DNA of 64,000 nucleotides from CALMFT01 sp964563595 (GTDB taxonomy: Bacteria > Patescibacteriota > Gracilibacteria > Absconditabacterales > Absconditicoccaceae). Below are positions 9,662-22,008 of this stretch, in pieces. The position numbers were made by a program, and so were the translations under genes. The notes beneath the pieces are model-generated. The model did no database searches and had not been told where the DNA came from. It saw only the letters and a list, made by a program, of their open reading frames with translations. The DNA is taken from NCBI GenBank assembly GCA_964563595.1, contig CAZLWR010000001.1, positions 1 to 64,000 on the forward strand, in the 5' to 3' direction. Every line of letters starts with the position of its first letter. Within the stretch, counting starts at the first letter, position 1.

Positions 9662-12600
9662 TTAGGTACTTTTCCTTTCTCTTCTTTTATAAACAGAATA
9701 ATATAGATTTGGTACTGATATAAGAGTCATGACACTACTAAACAAGAGCCCAAATACTATGGTCCAAGCGAGCCCCGCCCAAAACTCATCTTTAAATGCC
9801 AATGTAATGATTCCTAAGATGGTTGTTAGGGAACTAATAATAACTGGCTTGAATCTTGTTTTCCCTGCATCAACAATGGCTTCCAGAAGGTTTGCACCCA
9901 ATGCGAGGTTACTATTTATCTTATCAATAATGAAGATGGCATTGTTTACCACGATACCGATAAGTGATATAAAACCAATCATGAATGGCATACTATAGGG
10001 ATTTCAGGTTATCCAAAGTCATATGTTGGCACCCAACAACGCTGTAATGATAGAATAGAGAATGATGATGGATTGTGAAAAACTATTGAATTGATAGATA
10101 AGAATCAAAAATATAAGAAATATAGCTACCGCAAAGGCAACCATTGTTGCTTGGATCAAATCTGCATTTGCTGCATTTTCTCATCATGCTTTGTAGGATA
10201 TTCCTGCAGGGAATTGATAGCTTGATGCAAAGGTGACCAGTTTGGGTTGAAAGTCGGTTGGAGTCTTTCCTATTTCCAGGTCTGATTCTACGGTGATAGT
10301 TAAATCTCAATCTTTTCTACTCAAGAGATTGAGAGACTGGTTAATAGAATACTCCGCAACCGAACCAAGCATAATGGGTCAGTTTTTGGTATTGATTATG
10401 GTGCTTAAAAGGACTTCTGGTGTCAGATTATTTTTAAATCATTTATATTTTACGATAATATCTCTGTCTTTTTTCTCAAGTGATATGGTCCCTGCATTTT
10501 GACCCAAGAGAGCAGACAATACTTCTCCCTGAAAATCACTTGGATTTAGTCATAGCTCTGCAAGTTTATTGCGATCTCGGGTAAATTCGAATTGTCATGG
10601 ATTGTTCTTACTGGAATTACTGACATTTGTGGTTCCCTCTAGAGACTTCAGGTAAGTTTCAAAATCGACAGAGACTTTTTTGAGTGAGTTGAGTAGGGAA
10701 GTATCATCTGCAATAAGCTGAACTCCTACGGCCTTACCTGTGGGCGGTCAACCTTCTTGTACTTTTGATTCCACGGTATATCACTTTTCTTTGAGATAAG
10801 CAAGCATACTGAGTAGTTCATCCTGTACTTCAAAACTATTCTTCTGTCTTTTGCCTTTTTTGACCAATCTAACAGCGATGTTGATGGTATTATTACTTAC
10901 TACAAGATTGAAGTTTCTGAGTTCAGGTAGATCTGCTATAATCTGACTGACTTTGGGGGCCAGGGACTTCATACTGTCTGTCGTTGCTCATTCCTTGGTA
11001 CTGATAGCAATATTCATGAATTCATTGTCCCCTGAGGGGAAAAGCGTAAAGCCTATACTGCCAGAAAGAAATACAAAACTCATGATCAATAATGCAACAG
11101 GCCCGAGATAAGATCGTTTTCTCCAAAATCTATGTTCCAGAATTCGATGTAATTTAGTACTATACCAATGGGCAACGGTATTTATGAATTTGTCGGTTGC
11201 TGGCTGTGCCTCGGCATTTCTTGCTTGCTTTCCTTCTTGTTCGAGTTTTAATAGTTCTTTATCTTCTTCACTCAGTAGTATTTCTTCGTCTTCTCATTCT
11301 TCGTAATCCTTAGGTTTAAAATAGTAATTCTGATTAATATTTAATTTCCAAAAAATTGCATTATTGATAGAAGATGCCAAAAATAAACTTGCTGCAAGTG
11401 TAATAAAGATGGTAATAGGTATATATGCTAAGAACTTTCCTGTGATACCCGGCAGTGCAAGCATAGGTAAAAATACAATCATATTTGCTAGCGAACTGGT
11501 TATATTTGGTTTGGCATATTGTTTGAGGGCTAGTAGTACAGCGGTTTTTGCATTATATCCCTTCTTCATCAGTTCGTATGCGGCTTCTATAATCACAATG
11601 ACGGTATCGATCCCCATACCAAAGGTGAGCACCAATGAAAAATTAGTAAGGAAGTTGAGCGTATAGCCCATCCGGTTCAGGACGATAAAGGTGATGAAAA
11701 ATGATAGAGGCATAGCGAGGGTAGCAATGAGAGACTGTTTCAGTCCTACAAAAACCCGCATAATCAGAAAAATGAGTATGACCGATTGGACGGCATTTGA
11801 TCCTAGTGATGCATAGTCATCAATAATAATCTCAGATAAGTCCGTTGTGTATTCTACTTTTATACCTGCATAGATTGGTTTTTGTAATTCTTTCTCGATG
11901 AGCTTTTTGGCTTCACCTGCGTTTTCAAATACGTTCGAACGATTTGCCTTGTAGATTACAAGCGTGGTTGCTACGTTGTCGCCATCTGCTTTTATTCACC
12001 CATATCCTAATGAAGTATCTTTATAATTTCTTTCTATAGTGGCTATGTCTGCAAGTCTAATATATCTTTTTGGACCCTGTGTGCCAATCGTGAGGTTGAT
12101 GGGTATATCCATAAGTTCGCTTACAGTTGTTATTTTTCCTTTGATTCTATAATCGTACTTGAAATTTCCCAGCGTGTGATTCCCCAGTGGCAAGTTGGCA
12201 TTAAAGTTCCTGATTGATTGAGTTACTTGTCCAAGTGTTAGACCTAATTGTTGAAGTCTTTTTTCGTCAAGAAGTACATCTATATCATATTGATTGTCTA
12301 CTGTTGATCATCATCCCATACCTCATCCATCTCCTACTGAACCAATTTTAGCGTCTACAATAGGCCCCTCTCATTTCAAGTCATCCGCTAGTTGGTAAGC
12401 AAGAGTTCTTAAGTGGTTTATAGAAAAAGACTTCGCATCAGCATAGAGCATCATTTCAAACAAAAGTTCGTTTGCTGTACTGATTTCGGTCACCGTTGGG
12501 TCTTTCGCGTCTGTTGGTAGACTAACTTTTGCTATTTCATTTTTGACATCGTTGATAAAATCTTTTACATTTGTTTCGTTTTTTAGCGTAACAACAAGGC

Positions 12601-12883
12601 TTGATATACCTACTGATGAACTTGCATCTATATTATCAATTCCATCAAGATTCTCTATTTTATCTTGTAATTTGGTAGTAATGAGCTGATCAATATCTAC
12701 GGGATTTGCTCCTGGATAAGCAGTAGTGATACTGATAAGTCAGAACTTAATATCTGGCGAGGATTCTTTTGGAATTTGAAAGGCAGCAAAAAGGCCATAT
12801 CCTACGAGTAGAATAGTTAACATAACAGATATTCTGAAGTTTTTGATTCGTCGTCCAAAGAAATTATTTTCTAATGAATCCAT
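9662..12883 (-). CDS. RND superfamily transporter (AcrB/HAE1-like)
   Basis: Membrane exporter of 1073 residues with the full two-repeat RND layout. There is an N-terminal helix after FGRRIKNFRIS, a large extracytoplasmic domain, a helix bundle containing TFGMGIDTVIVIIEAAYE (the GxxxD-type proton-relay helix 4), a cytoplasmic loop rich in Glu/Asp near residue 530, then the second half ending in GIVVNNAIFIID and GLLFSSVMTLISVP. Continuous only with TGA = Gly. ATG at 12881-12883, TAA at 9662-9664. No membrane-fusion or outer-membrane partner gene adjoins it, which fits a cell without a classical outer membrane. Substrate unknown. Confidence 0.9.
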
Positions 12884-13141
12884 ATAGGGGTGCAGCTGCG
12901 GGGACATACGAAAAATAGATAACTATAAATTGCACAAGAAGGCATTGTATACAATTAGACTGAAAAATGAAGACGAGTTGAATGAAATGACAAATTTCTC
13001 GAGTTATTATTTTCGTGATAAGTCAATTATGAAGTTATATTTATATGATAATATTTTCTTTTTATACCATTTTTATGGCATCCTTATTTGAAAGCTAGAC
13101 ATGAAAAGTTATGATGTATTTTTGTACCCTCTAAGAATTTG
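12884..13141. other. Divergent intergenic region
   Basis: 258 bases between the RND gene (minus) and the pyruvyl-transferase-like gene (plus). AT-rich, so promoters for both are expected here; TATGATAAT near 13050 is a possible -10 for the plus-strand gene. I see no RNA gene or convincing operator. Confidence 0.5.
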
Positions 13142-14218
13142 ATGAATCAAAACAGTGAACTTATTATATCCGATCAGCTAGCCATTGATTGAAAGAAGAT
13201 ATGCCTTGTGGGTAATCGATGACATCATAATTTTGGTGATGAGCTCATATGTATCGGACTTATTAAGCTGCTTATAAAACACAATGTTGAAGACTGAAAG
13301 CTAAAGGCTTTATATGTTTCTTGCGGAGACAGTAGCTTTCTCAAGGAGTTTTATCGTTATTTTTTTTCAGAACAAGAGTTGAAATATATTCATTATATTC
13401 AAGAAATCCCCCATGGGTTTAGATCGTGATGGCGTTTTCTAACTTCTAAGCTTACAGATCTTTGGACTTACTTTCGTTGTGATACATTTATTATAGGCTG
13501 AGGGGAATTGTTTACTGAAGAAACACCAGGTAGTTATCTTTATTGGTTTGTTTCATTATTTCCTTTTTGGTTGCGTAGCTTATTTAAACCAACAAGATTA
13601 TATGTAATGTGAGGTATGCAAGAACCTAGAACTTGGTATAATAAACTACTCTTAAAGTGGATCGTCAAGTCTACTTCAGCTTGTTTTTTGAGAGATGAAG
13701 AAAGCGTGGATGCCGCAAAGAAAACAAAACATATGCTCCCAAGTTCAGCTACTTGAGCCATATCTCGATTTATAGATACGAGTTATTTTGCATTAGATTA
13801 TGTCACTCTCCAGAAAAATAACATAAAAGATAATCAGAAGACAAAACATATTATTGTTAATACTAACCCATTATCTACCAAATGGACTGCAGAACTGTCT
13901 GACATTGTCTGACAGTATCATGTCTTGGGATATCAGGTCTATTTCTTACCTGCATTTTTTACAAGCAATCCGCAACAAGATGATATGGCTTGTTATGAGC
14001 TTTTAAAGAAACAACATAACTTTATTCAATTACTGGATCGAAGAAACTGGGATCAGTTTATCCCTTTATTTATGAGCACAGAAAAGATATTTTGCTCAAG
14101 ACTTCATGTATTTCTTGTGGCTGCTTTTCTGGATAAAGATGTTCAAGCCTATCCTTACCAAAAAAAGATTTCCAAGAATAGGGAAATTCTAAAAAGATCT
14201 TGAGTTTTAAAAGAATAA
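13142..14218 (+). CDS. Polysaccharide pyruvyl transferase family protein
   Basis: A 358-residue protein with the family N-terminal motif (CLVGNRGHHNFGDELI), the GGGELF loop, an MGGMQEP segment and the C-terminal SRLHVFLVAAF block with the conserved Arg and His. CsaB-type members transfer pyruvate to surface polysaccharides; related members act in other glycan pathways. TGA is read as Gly at several conserved spots (GNRGHHNFGDE, IIGGGELF). ATG at 13142, TAA ends at 14218. It begins a plus-strand run that also holds an exported protein and a glycosyltransferase, which fits surface-glycan synthesis. Substrate not predictable. Confidence 0.83.
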
Positions 14219-14325
14219 GTGTTTTATTGTTGTCACAATAGTGCATGCCTCTTGTATACTCAGAGGCTTATAGCTGTATTATATTTTTTAAAGATTATAT
14301 TTATCTACTTTATATAGTATACTAC

Positions 14326-15324
14326 ATGAAAAAAACTCTTTTATCTGCTTTTGCTGCTTTGTTTGCAGTAAGTAGTATCGCAGCGATTGCTGGCGGGACT
14401 AGAATGGTGACTAATGTTGTAGATCCTGCAAATGAAAACGGCACTGCAAAGCCGATTTGGGTGGATCCAGATTATCCCAATGGAGGTAACATTACTTATA
14501 ACTTTGATGCGTTGGATTTGAAAACCTATGTAGCAACAAATAAATCTACTATTGTAAAGGTCAGATGTGATAGCAAAGCTATTCTTAAGGCCCTTGGTGT
14601 TACTACTGCGAAGGTGATATCTATAGGAATCCAAGAATGAGATTTCACTTTCACCTATGACTTCAATAACTGCTCTTTTTGGGCAGGTAGGATCAACTAT
14701 CTTCAGGCTACTGACGTAATAACTGATGATGTTGCTATCAAAATGGCAAAAGACTTTTTAGCGAAAAGTGAGGCATTGGGTTATTTTAAAACTATGGTTG
14801 GTGAACCGATTATTATGTATAGAAATAACTTTGATGCACAGGGTATAGCAAGAGAAGGAAAGTCTTATTCTCTTACAGTTGCTTTCCCAATTAGGATTTC
14901 TGGTAAATCTGTTTATCAAACCTATGGAGATCCACTTGGTTTGACTATGGAAGTAAACAATCAGGGTGTTAGCAGTGCAAATGCTGGTATATTGCCTTTT
15001 GGCCTATTGAAGGCAGATAGCTACAAGCTTTCAGTAGATGACTTGCTCGCATTTTTGAAAAAAGGATGAAACAATCCTTATTATCCACCTTATGTTGTGT
15101 GAGTAGATAATGCCCAGTTGAAAGCCGAAGTAAAAGCGACTAGTTTTGACAAGATATGGGTTATCAACTACAAATATCCTCCTTATGGTGGACAGCCTTC
15201 TATCTATCTTACCAGTTGAATTAGAATAAAGACTGATAAAAAACTCGATAATGGTCCTGGTACAGAAAAGAGAGATTACAATATGGTGGTTAGTGACTAT
15301 AAAGTAGCAAACAATTATTACTAA
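14326..15324 (+). CDS. Secreted protein of unknown function
   Basis: A 332-residue protein with a clear type I signal peptide: MKKTLLSAFAALFAVSS followed by AAIAGG, cleavage probably near residue 20-23. The mature part is rich in Tyr, Asn, Asp and Lys and looks like an all-beta extracellular protein. There are two cysteines about 45 residues apart (VRCDSK and NNCSF). No family recognised. It has its own promoter region, and a strong terminator follows at 15350, so it is probably monocistronic. Confidence 0.75.
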
Positions 15325-15349
15325 GATTACACTATAAATTAATCCAATA

Positions 15350-15389
15350 AACCTGTTTGATGCTTCTTTTTTGCAAACAGGTTTTTTTT
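15350..15389 (+). terminator. Rho-independent terminator
   Basis: AACCTGTTTG pairs perfectly with CAAACAGGTT, with a loop of 13 bases and a run of eight T. It follows the secreted-protein gene. Confidence 0.92.
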
Positions 15390-15455
15390 GTTATCTTGTA
15401 TTGAGACAGTATTTTGTTACTAATTATTCAGTTTATTATATATTTCACTATACCT

Positions 15456-16010
15456 ATGGCAGACTTAGAAATAGGGGGATTGGAGTCGAGCCAGAATACT
15501 GGCAATGAATGATCTGAGGTTAGTAAAGAAGACTTAGTTCGTGTTAATGAACAGTTAGGTGAGTCGAGAAAGTATCGTGGGATGATAGGATCTTCAGTTA
15601 CAACCAACACTAATATTGCTGCTTTTTTGAAATTCCTTATTGTGGAAATTAATGCAAATGAGTTTTGGGACACTATAGAATGTTTTTATGTAAGAGCCGG
15701 CATTGGAGAGCTCATGTTTTTGAGTACTACTTTTTGTGCCTGTATGTTGCCTTTGTATCCGGAGAAAGCAGATGAATTATGAATGGATAAGGCTTTCTCT
15801 GTAGATTATCATATACCGATCTCATTCTATGATTATTTGCCCTATATTCAGAAAGTATTTGCTCATGATAAGGAGAGTTGGAAAGTAGATGAAAAAAAGT
15901 TTATAGTCTTTTTGCGTAAAATTGTAGATCTGTGGAATATAGTGCCGGAGGACAAACTTGCTCTTAGCCAGATAAAAATTGATGCCTTATCACAACCATG
16001 ATCTCCGTAG
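15456..16010 (+). CDS. Unknown protein, 184 aa
   Basis: ATG at 15456; the frame ends in TAG at 16008-16010 after reading TGA at 15999-16001 as Gly. The start is polar (MADLEIGGLESSQNT). The rest is helical with several aromatic residues (FYDYLPYIQKVF). No signal peptide or membrane span is evident. Its last 13 bases overlap the start of the glycosyltransferase gene, implying translational coupling and possibly a shared role. Family not recognised. Confidence 0.65.
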
Positions 16011-16999
16011 TTATACCAACAAGAGGAAGGGGTGATTTTAGTAAGTTGATAGACTTATTGAGGTCACTGGAACAGCAAACTCTGCAAGCAGAGGAGATTT
16101 TAATTATTATTGATTTTGATATTCCAAAAAAACCTTTGTTGCATGCCATTAAAGAATCAAAGCTCCGTCTTCATAGTATGCAGATACTCAATCAAGATGG
16201 GTATAGACTCAGTGCTGCGAGAAACTGGGGCGTGAAACAAGCACAGTGAGATTATATTTTGTTGTGTGATGATGATATTCTCTTGCAAGATGAGTATTGT
16301 CTTGAGAATCTGTATGAAGAGTACCATATGAAGCCAGTCCACAATTATTCCGATTTATTGTCCAATGTTTGAGACATGTGAAATCCTCATTGAGGACATA
16401 TTCTCTATCCTACTATTACGTTTCATGATACTGGTAAGATCCAGACACAATGATTTATATCTTACAACTGGCTTTTATGTTGGCCAGTGCCGAAATATGG
16501 TATAGAATGGAAGAGCAAGTTCCGGAAATGGCTACCGGTTTCATGGGTAGAAACTCAACCGAGATATGGTGATGTTCAGCTCATTTGATCTATTTGCATA
16601 TTCGGGAGCAAATCGACATTTTTAAATTATCCTTATGATGAACGTTTTGTGTTTATTTATGAGGATTTGGAGCGGAGCTATCGTATGTATAGAGCGGGAG
16701 TAGCATTATATGTTTCCAAGAATATTACAGTGCAACACTGGGAAAATGACAAAAATATGCTAGCTTGGTCGTATATCGATACACCGGATCATGTGTATCT
16801 CAAAACAAGACATAGGATCCGATTCGCTCTCAAACATGCCCAGGGATTGCAGCTACTTCTATTTTATACAATCGGCTTTTGGGTTAGTAATGCTTGGACA
16901 TTGCTTTATATAATGCTGTATGGAAGAAGGAAGAACAAGCTGATTCAGTCCTGGTGGAAAGGGATCGCTGATTGACTGGCTTATGAAAAGTTTGAATAA
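15998..16999 (+). CDS. Family 2 glycosyltransferase
   Basis: GT-A fold glycosyltransferase of 333 residues. It begins ISVVIPTRGRG, the usual first strand. SAARNWGVKQAQGDYILLCDDD carries the nucleotide-sugar and metal-binding DDD (the Gly here is TGA). A later FIYEDLERSYRMYRAG segment matches the ED..D acceptor/base region. Near residues 285-305 a hydrophobic stretch (LLLFYTIGFWV) could contact the membrane. It overlaps the preceding unknown gene and lies near the pyruvyl-transferase-like gene, which suggests exopolysaccharide or glycoprotein glycan synthesis. Donor and acceptor unknown. Confidence 0.87.
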
Positions 17000-17040
17000 T
17001 CCTAGAATATAAAATACTCTTTTATCGTTTGTTAGGGGAT

Positions 17041-18762
17041 ATGCCAAAAAGTAAGATTTTACCAACTGATTTTGTTCTACATACGCGAGATGATGTAAGG
17101 CTCTATTATGATCAGGTTATTTCTCAACCAATCAATAGCGTTGATGATCTTAAGAGGTTTATAGATAATACATGCGATCTAGATGATTATCTTTCTGAAG
17201 ATTACGCTCGAAGATATATCAAACAATCTTGTAATACTTTGGATCAAGACCTCAAGAAGCATTATGAGGAATTTGTTGATGCAGTTCAACCTGATCGATC
17301 AAAGACTTCAGATCTTATTAATAAGCTCATAGTCGCAAGTCCTTATACAAGTGAGTTGGAATGACCTTATGCTATATTGCTGAGATGAATAAAGAGGTCA
17401 ATTGAGGTTTATAGAGAGGAAAATGTTCCCTTGGAGCAAGAAGTCGATAAGATTGGACGTGCCTATTCAGAACTTGTTTCGAAAATGACTATAGAGCACA
17501 ATGGTGAAGAACTGACCATGAAACAAGCATCTAAGTTCTTGAAGGAAAAAGACAGGAATTTGAGAAAAGTAATATGGGATAAAATGGTGACTAGGAAAGC
17601 TCAGGATTATGATGCTATCGATGCCATTCTGGACAAGTTAATTTCTCTTAGAACAAAAATGGCTCAAAATGCTTGATTTACTAATTTTGCAGATTTTAAG
17701 CACTTTGCTTTACAAAGATTCGATTATACTTTGGATGACATATATGCCTTCCATCAATCAATCTATGAGATTATTTCTCCCTTGGCAAAAAGTATTACTG
17801 AACATAGAAGGAAAGTATTGTGACATGAGCTTAAGCCATATGATTTTGCTGTGAGTATTTTTGATAAAAGCAGTAACGAATGTTATAAAGACAGCTCTGA
17901 TCTTGTAGAAAAAATAGCAAGCTCGCTGAATAGCACATTCCAATGATTCGGTGACTTCATAAAAAAGCTAAGCACTTTAGGACAGCTTGATTTGACCACC
18001 AGGAAAGGTAAGGGACCCGGTGGTTATAACTATCCCTTGAGTACATCCGATAGCTCATTCATTTTTATGAATGCAGTAAACGATAGTTATGGAATGTTTA
18101 CTATGTTGCACGAAGCGTGACACGCACTTCATCACCATTATACCTATTGAATTGAGCCCTCGGCTTCTAGGCATCCTTGATCTGAGGTTTGTGAAATTGC
18201 TTCTATGGCTCAAGAATTGCTAAGTCTTGATAAATTGGAGAACTTTTTTGAAAATAAACAAGACTATACTATCGCTAGTATGGAAAAATTGGAAGATGAT
18301 ATCCTTACATTTCCCTGGATTGCTAAAATTGACTTATTTCAACAACGACTCTATAAAAATCCAAATCACACCCATGAAGAAAGAAATCATAAACGATGAG
18401 AATTAGCTCAGCAATATGCTAATAGTAGTGGCTTGGGTCAATATGATTCTTGGATAGGAGATTATGAAAATGCTTTATTATACCGTTGGCAGGGACAAAT
18501 GCATATTTTTGATTTACCAATGTATTACATTGAGTACGCTATAGCAGGCTTAGCGGCAATTGCTATGTGGAAGAATTATTTGGAAATCCCTGAACAATGA
18601 ATACAAAACTATATAAACTTACTTAAAGTAGGTAATACAAAAACAATGCCGGAGATATTTGAGACATGAGGTATCAAGTTTGATTTCTCTAGAGAGTATG
18701 TTCAAGAGCTTATGAATTTTATGCATACTAAATTGGAAGAATATTATAATAAGTTGTGATAA
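17041..18762 (+). CDS. pepF: M3 family oligoendopeptidase (PepF-like)
   Basis: Cytoplasmic zinc metallopeptidase that cleaves short peptides, 573 residues. The zinc motif HEAGH lies at 357-361; its Gly is a TGA codon. The family IEPSASRHPGSEVCEIASM segment, carrying the third zinc ligand Glu, follows. The N-terminal oligopeptidase F domain is helical, with KLISLRTKMAQNAGF typical of the family. ATG at 17041 is preceded by TTAGGGGAT, a plausible ribosome-binding site. The stop is TAA at 18760-18762, directly after an in-frame TGA that adds a final Gly. Confidence 0.93.
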
Positions 18763-18796
18763 TTTCAGATTATATTATATATAACATAAGCAGACG

Positions 18797-19348
18797 ATGA
18801 CAGATTTACAGCATATTAAGAACTTTTGTATTATAGCTCACATTGATCATGGTAAATCTACCTTGGCAGACAGATTGATGGAGATCACGGGTACGATAAA
18901 AAAGTCTGACCATGGTCAAGTTTTAGACAAGCTGGAGTTAGAACAGGAAAGAGGAATCACGATCAAACTCGCACCTGTTAGAATGAATCGAAAGGGCTAT
19001 CAACTCAATCTCATTGATACTCCGTGACATGTGGATTTCCAGTATGAGGTAAGTAGATCTTTGGCGGCAGTGGAGGGTGCAATATTATTGGTGGATGCGA
19101 GTCAGGGTATCCAAGCACAGACCTTGAGCGTACTTTATATGGCTATGGAGTATGGCCTAGAAATCATCCCTGTTTTGAATAAAATAGACCTACCTGCTGC
19201 AAGACCCGAAATGGTTGGTAAAGAAATAGAGGGATTGTTGTGAGTGCCCTATGAAGATATCCTTGCAGTGAGTGGTAAAACTGGCCAAAATGTCGAACAA
19301 CTTCTCGATTTAATTATTGCTAAGATACCCAGTCCAAGACTAGATTAA
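18797..19348 (+). CDS. lepA: LepA (EF4) GTPase domain only, truncated
   Basis: Encodes 183 residues matching just the GTP-binding domain of elongation factor 4. G1 is AHIDHGKST, the G2 region is ERGITIK, G3 is DTPGH (Gly = TGA), G4 is NKID and G5 is VSGKTG. The stop TAA (19346-19348) comes right after IPSPRLD, where full LepA continues for about 400 more residues (domains II, III, V and CTD). The next gene starts 26 bases later, so the rest is not in another frame nearby. Either a decayed gene, a free-standing GTPase, or an assembly join. Confidence 0.85.
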
Positions 19349-19374
19349 TCAATGCAGATTCAGATTGTTTCGAT

Positions 19375-20067
19375 ATGCCTATGCTTGAGTTTGTTACATC
19401 TCTTACAAAAAAGAAATTATTGCCATGGCTGGTATTGATGGGAGGGTTTACCGTATTATTTATTTGGTGAGCAAATAGTGCGGTCAATAGACAGGCTACG
19501 AGTTATATGGTAGAGTTTCATGAAGTAGTAGGGCAGTATGATGCGGCAATTATTTTGGGTGCAAAAGTATACGCCAATGGTGCTCTTGGTGCTGTTGTTC
19601 GTGATAGAGCCGATATGGCTATCAAATTGTATAAGGCCGGTAAGGTAAAAAAACTGCTAGCAAGTGCTGACAATAGTAATTACAACTATAATGAAACAAA
19701 GGCTATCTATATCTATCTTATAGATAATGGAGTAACGAAGAACGACATCTTTTTGGATTTTGCCGGATTTGACACCTATGATAGTATGTATAGAGCTAAA
19801 CATAATTTTCTCATTAAAACGTTGTTGATCCCCAACCATCTCAATTACTGTCCCAGGAGTTTATATCTAGCTCGTCATTTAGGTATAGATGCCTGGTGTG
19901 TTACTATGCCAAAATGGTTCAAACCCAAGACGATCAGCGGCTATTACAGAGAGAGTTTTGCAAAAGTAAAAGCCCGGATCGATATTATGTTGTGATCCAA
20001 GGCTTATTTTGCTTGAGAAGATACCTATCCTATTGATAGTACTGGTAACGCAGTAATGTTCTATTAG
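19375..20067 (+). CDS. SanA/YdcF-like DUF218 membrane-anchored protein
   Basis: A 230-residue protein with one N-terminal membrane span (about residues 14-30) and a DUF218-type Rossmann-like domain: AAIILGAKVYANG, RDRADMAIKLYKAGKVKKLL and NYNETKAIYIYLIDNGV, matching the SanA/vancomycin-exclusion group. Members act at the outer face of the membrane in envelope biogenesis; the activity is not well defined. The ATG at 19375 is followed by a second ATG at 19381, and either could be used. TAG at 20065-20067. Confidence 0.83.
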
Positions 20068-20073
20068 CTATAA

Positions 20074-20616
20074 TTAACCCAAGCTAATCATATCTTCTTC
20101 ATCTATAGCAATTTTTTCTTCAGCATCTATTTGGCCGTTTTCTACAACATCTTTTATTGCTTCTAAAAGAGTTTTTAAATAACTAAAACTTTTTTCATCA
20201 AGCTGAGTTCCTCTGCTCTTCACGGATACTCTCTCGGATCCATTCTTAGAATAAGAAATTTGCGTAGTAGAAGAATTTCTGAAATCACCTCACTCTGACT
20301 GTTTAGAATGGATTGAATATGTATTTGAACCTACAATCAAAGTCGCCCTTATCTCTTCGCTGGACCAACTACTCATGGCCTCGGTTAGGCCAGATGATTC
20401 TTGTAACCTTAATGCATATGCAACTTCTTGTTTTACTTTCTCTATTGTTGTTATTCATTTTCATTCTTGAGAAAAAGTATTATCACCTCTCATATCATTT
20501 GAATAAGTTGTTTTTTTCATTTTCTTTTTATCAACAAAACTGTACATTACTTTTTTGAGTTCTTGAATTTGCTCAGATGTAGTTTGGGCACTGGGTGAGG
20601 GTGATGTTGTTAACAT
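20074..20616 (-). CDS. Unknown soluble protein, 180 aa
   Basis: ATG at 20614-20616, TAA at 20074-20076, with three TGA-Gly codons inside. The protein is polar and Ser/Thr/Lys rich. The middle carries a beta-rich stretch (IRATLIVGSNTYSIHSK) and the C-terminus is acidic (EEKIAIDEEDM). No membrane span or signal peptide, and no family recognised. It converges with the SanA-like gene, with only six bases between the stops. Confidence 0.6.
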
Positions 20617-20644
20617 AGTATATAAGTAAAGTATAAAAAAGAAT

Positions 20645-21412
20645 TTATTTTTGAGTTAACTTATTGGTTTCTCATTGTATTATTACTTTATAATAAGGAC
20701 ATACTTGTTGCAAAGGACATGGCTCACATTTTGGACTTCTAGCTGTGCAGTGATATCTTCCAAATAATACGATACTATGATGAGCAATTGTTTTGTTTTT
20801 TTGGTAGATTAGATGCTCTAGTAGTATGCTTGTTTGTTCTGGCATATTTGTTTCCACTCGTCCCAGCCTATTACACACTCTGTGAACGTGCGTATCTACT
20901 CCAATTTCTCCAGATCCATATAGTATATGACTTACTACCTTTGCAGTTTTAATGCCCACTCAGGGGAGTTCGGTAAGAACATCGGTAGACCTTGCTATAA
21001 GGTAGCCATACTCCTTGTAATATGATTTTTCTTTATTACTTGTCAAGTGTATATTAGAAGTAGATTGGGTTAGTAACAATTGAGCCGTCTTATAGATGTA
21101 TAGTGCTTTTGCTTTATAAAAGCCTATGGATTTAATCTGTTCTTTCAACTTATCTCATCATAGTTGTATAATATCTTTTGGAGATTTTATAATCTGAAAC
21201 AGAGCAGTAGTCACTTTGTTTACTTGTTTATCTGTACATTGAGCGGAAAGAATGACAGCAACAAGTAATTGGAATGGTGTTTCTCGATGAAGTTCAGTTG
21301 TGGTAGATGGAAACATCTTATGAATAACCATGAGTTCATTATTGATTTGCTTTTTGGTTTTTTTCATGAATGATTTAGTTATAGGTGAGTTATTGTCATT
21401 ATATAAGGTCAT
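20645..21412 (-). CDS. nth: Endonuclease III
   Basis: DNA glycosylase/AP lyase for oxidised pyrimidines, 255 residues. The early segment FQLLVAVILSAQCTDKQVN is the family signature with the catalytic-lysine helix nearby. The helix-hairpin-helix reads LPGVGIKTAKVV (first Gly TGA), and the catalytic Asp lies in GVDTHVHRVCNRLG. The 4Fe-4S ligands are Cys in CTARSPKCEPCPLQQVC (C-x6-C-x2-C-x5-C). The frame ends with TAA at 20645-20647 after one more TGA-Gly. ATG at 21412 is used; ATG at 21367 would fit the usual length better. Confidence 0.94.
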
Positions 21413-21455
21413 ACAAAATAATGTTTATTCTATTTTATTAATCTAGTTTAGTTTT

Positions 21456-21875
21456 ATGAATAATATCCCAACTCAAGAATGAGTAATAGAGTGCTTGAAG
21501 ACTGTTGTTGATCCAGAATTCCCGTTAGTGGATATTTGGACAATGGGGCTTATCTATCAGATAACAATTAACAGTGATCAGTGAATAGATACTAAAGAAA
21601 GTGATGTCAAGGTTACTCCGTCTTTGGCTCGCAATGATGTAGAGGGTGAACGGGACGATGAGGGCTTTGTGAGTTATGGCGATCAAGGTCAGATTATGAT
21701 AGATATGACTCTCACTACTCCTGCTTGTCCTGCTGCCGATTATCTACCAGAGGCTGCAAAAAATGCTGTTCAAAGTATGTATCCGGAATATAGTGTTTCT
21801 GTTTCTATGGTACGAGACCCAACTTGGACTATAGCAATGATAAAAGACGAAGACTTGAAAAGAATGTTTGAGTAA
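21456..21875 (+). CDS. MIP18/DUF59 family (SufT-like) Fe-S assembly protein
   Basis: A 139-residue protein with the DUF59 pattern: VVDPEFPLVDIWTMGLIY near the start, TTPACPAADYLPE with the conserved Cys, and VSMVRDPTWTIAMI near the end. Family members help mature Fe-S proteins, by genetic evidence in bacteria. It is divergent from nth, an Fe-S enzyme, which is a suggestive neighbour. An insertion of about 25 acidic residues lies between the first two blocks. Terminator at 21963. Confidence 0.82.
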
Positions 21876-21962
21876 AATGAAATAAACAAATTCAATCTTA
21901 ATAATAAAAAGTAATACATTGATTCATTTAGCTCTATGAAGTGAGATATCTTTTTAGTAATT

Positions 21963-21992
21963 AAAAAATCTCCCAGACTCGAGAGATTTTTT
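21963..21992. terminator. Bidirectional terminator
   Basis: AAAAAATCTC and GAGATTTTTT form a perfect 10-bp stem with a 10-base loop and A/T runs on both sides. It serves the convergent MIP18-like gene (plus) and histone-H1-like gene (minus). Confidence 0.88.
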
Positions 21993-22008
21993 GTTGATTC
22001 ATTCGGTT

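Noticed and set aside
10083..10310. Minus-strand open frame of 75 codons within the RND transporter
   Set aside because: It is an out-of-frame shadow; the transporter frame is intact through this stretch.
18797..19348. Apparent frameshifts or pseudogenes caused by in-frame TGA in almost every gene
   Set aside because: The reading frame is unchanged across each TGA, and the position is usually a conserved glycine. Recoding explains all cases, so these are not broken genes.
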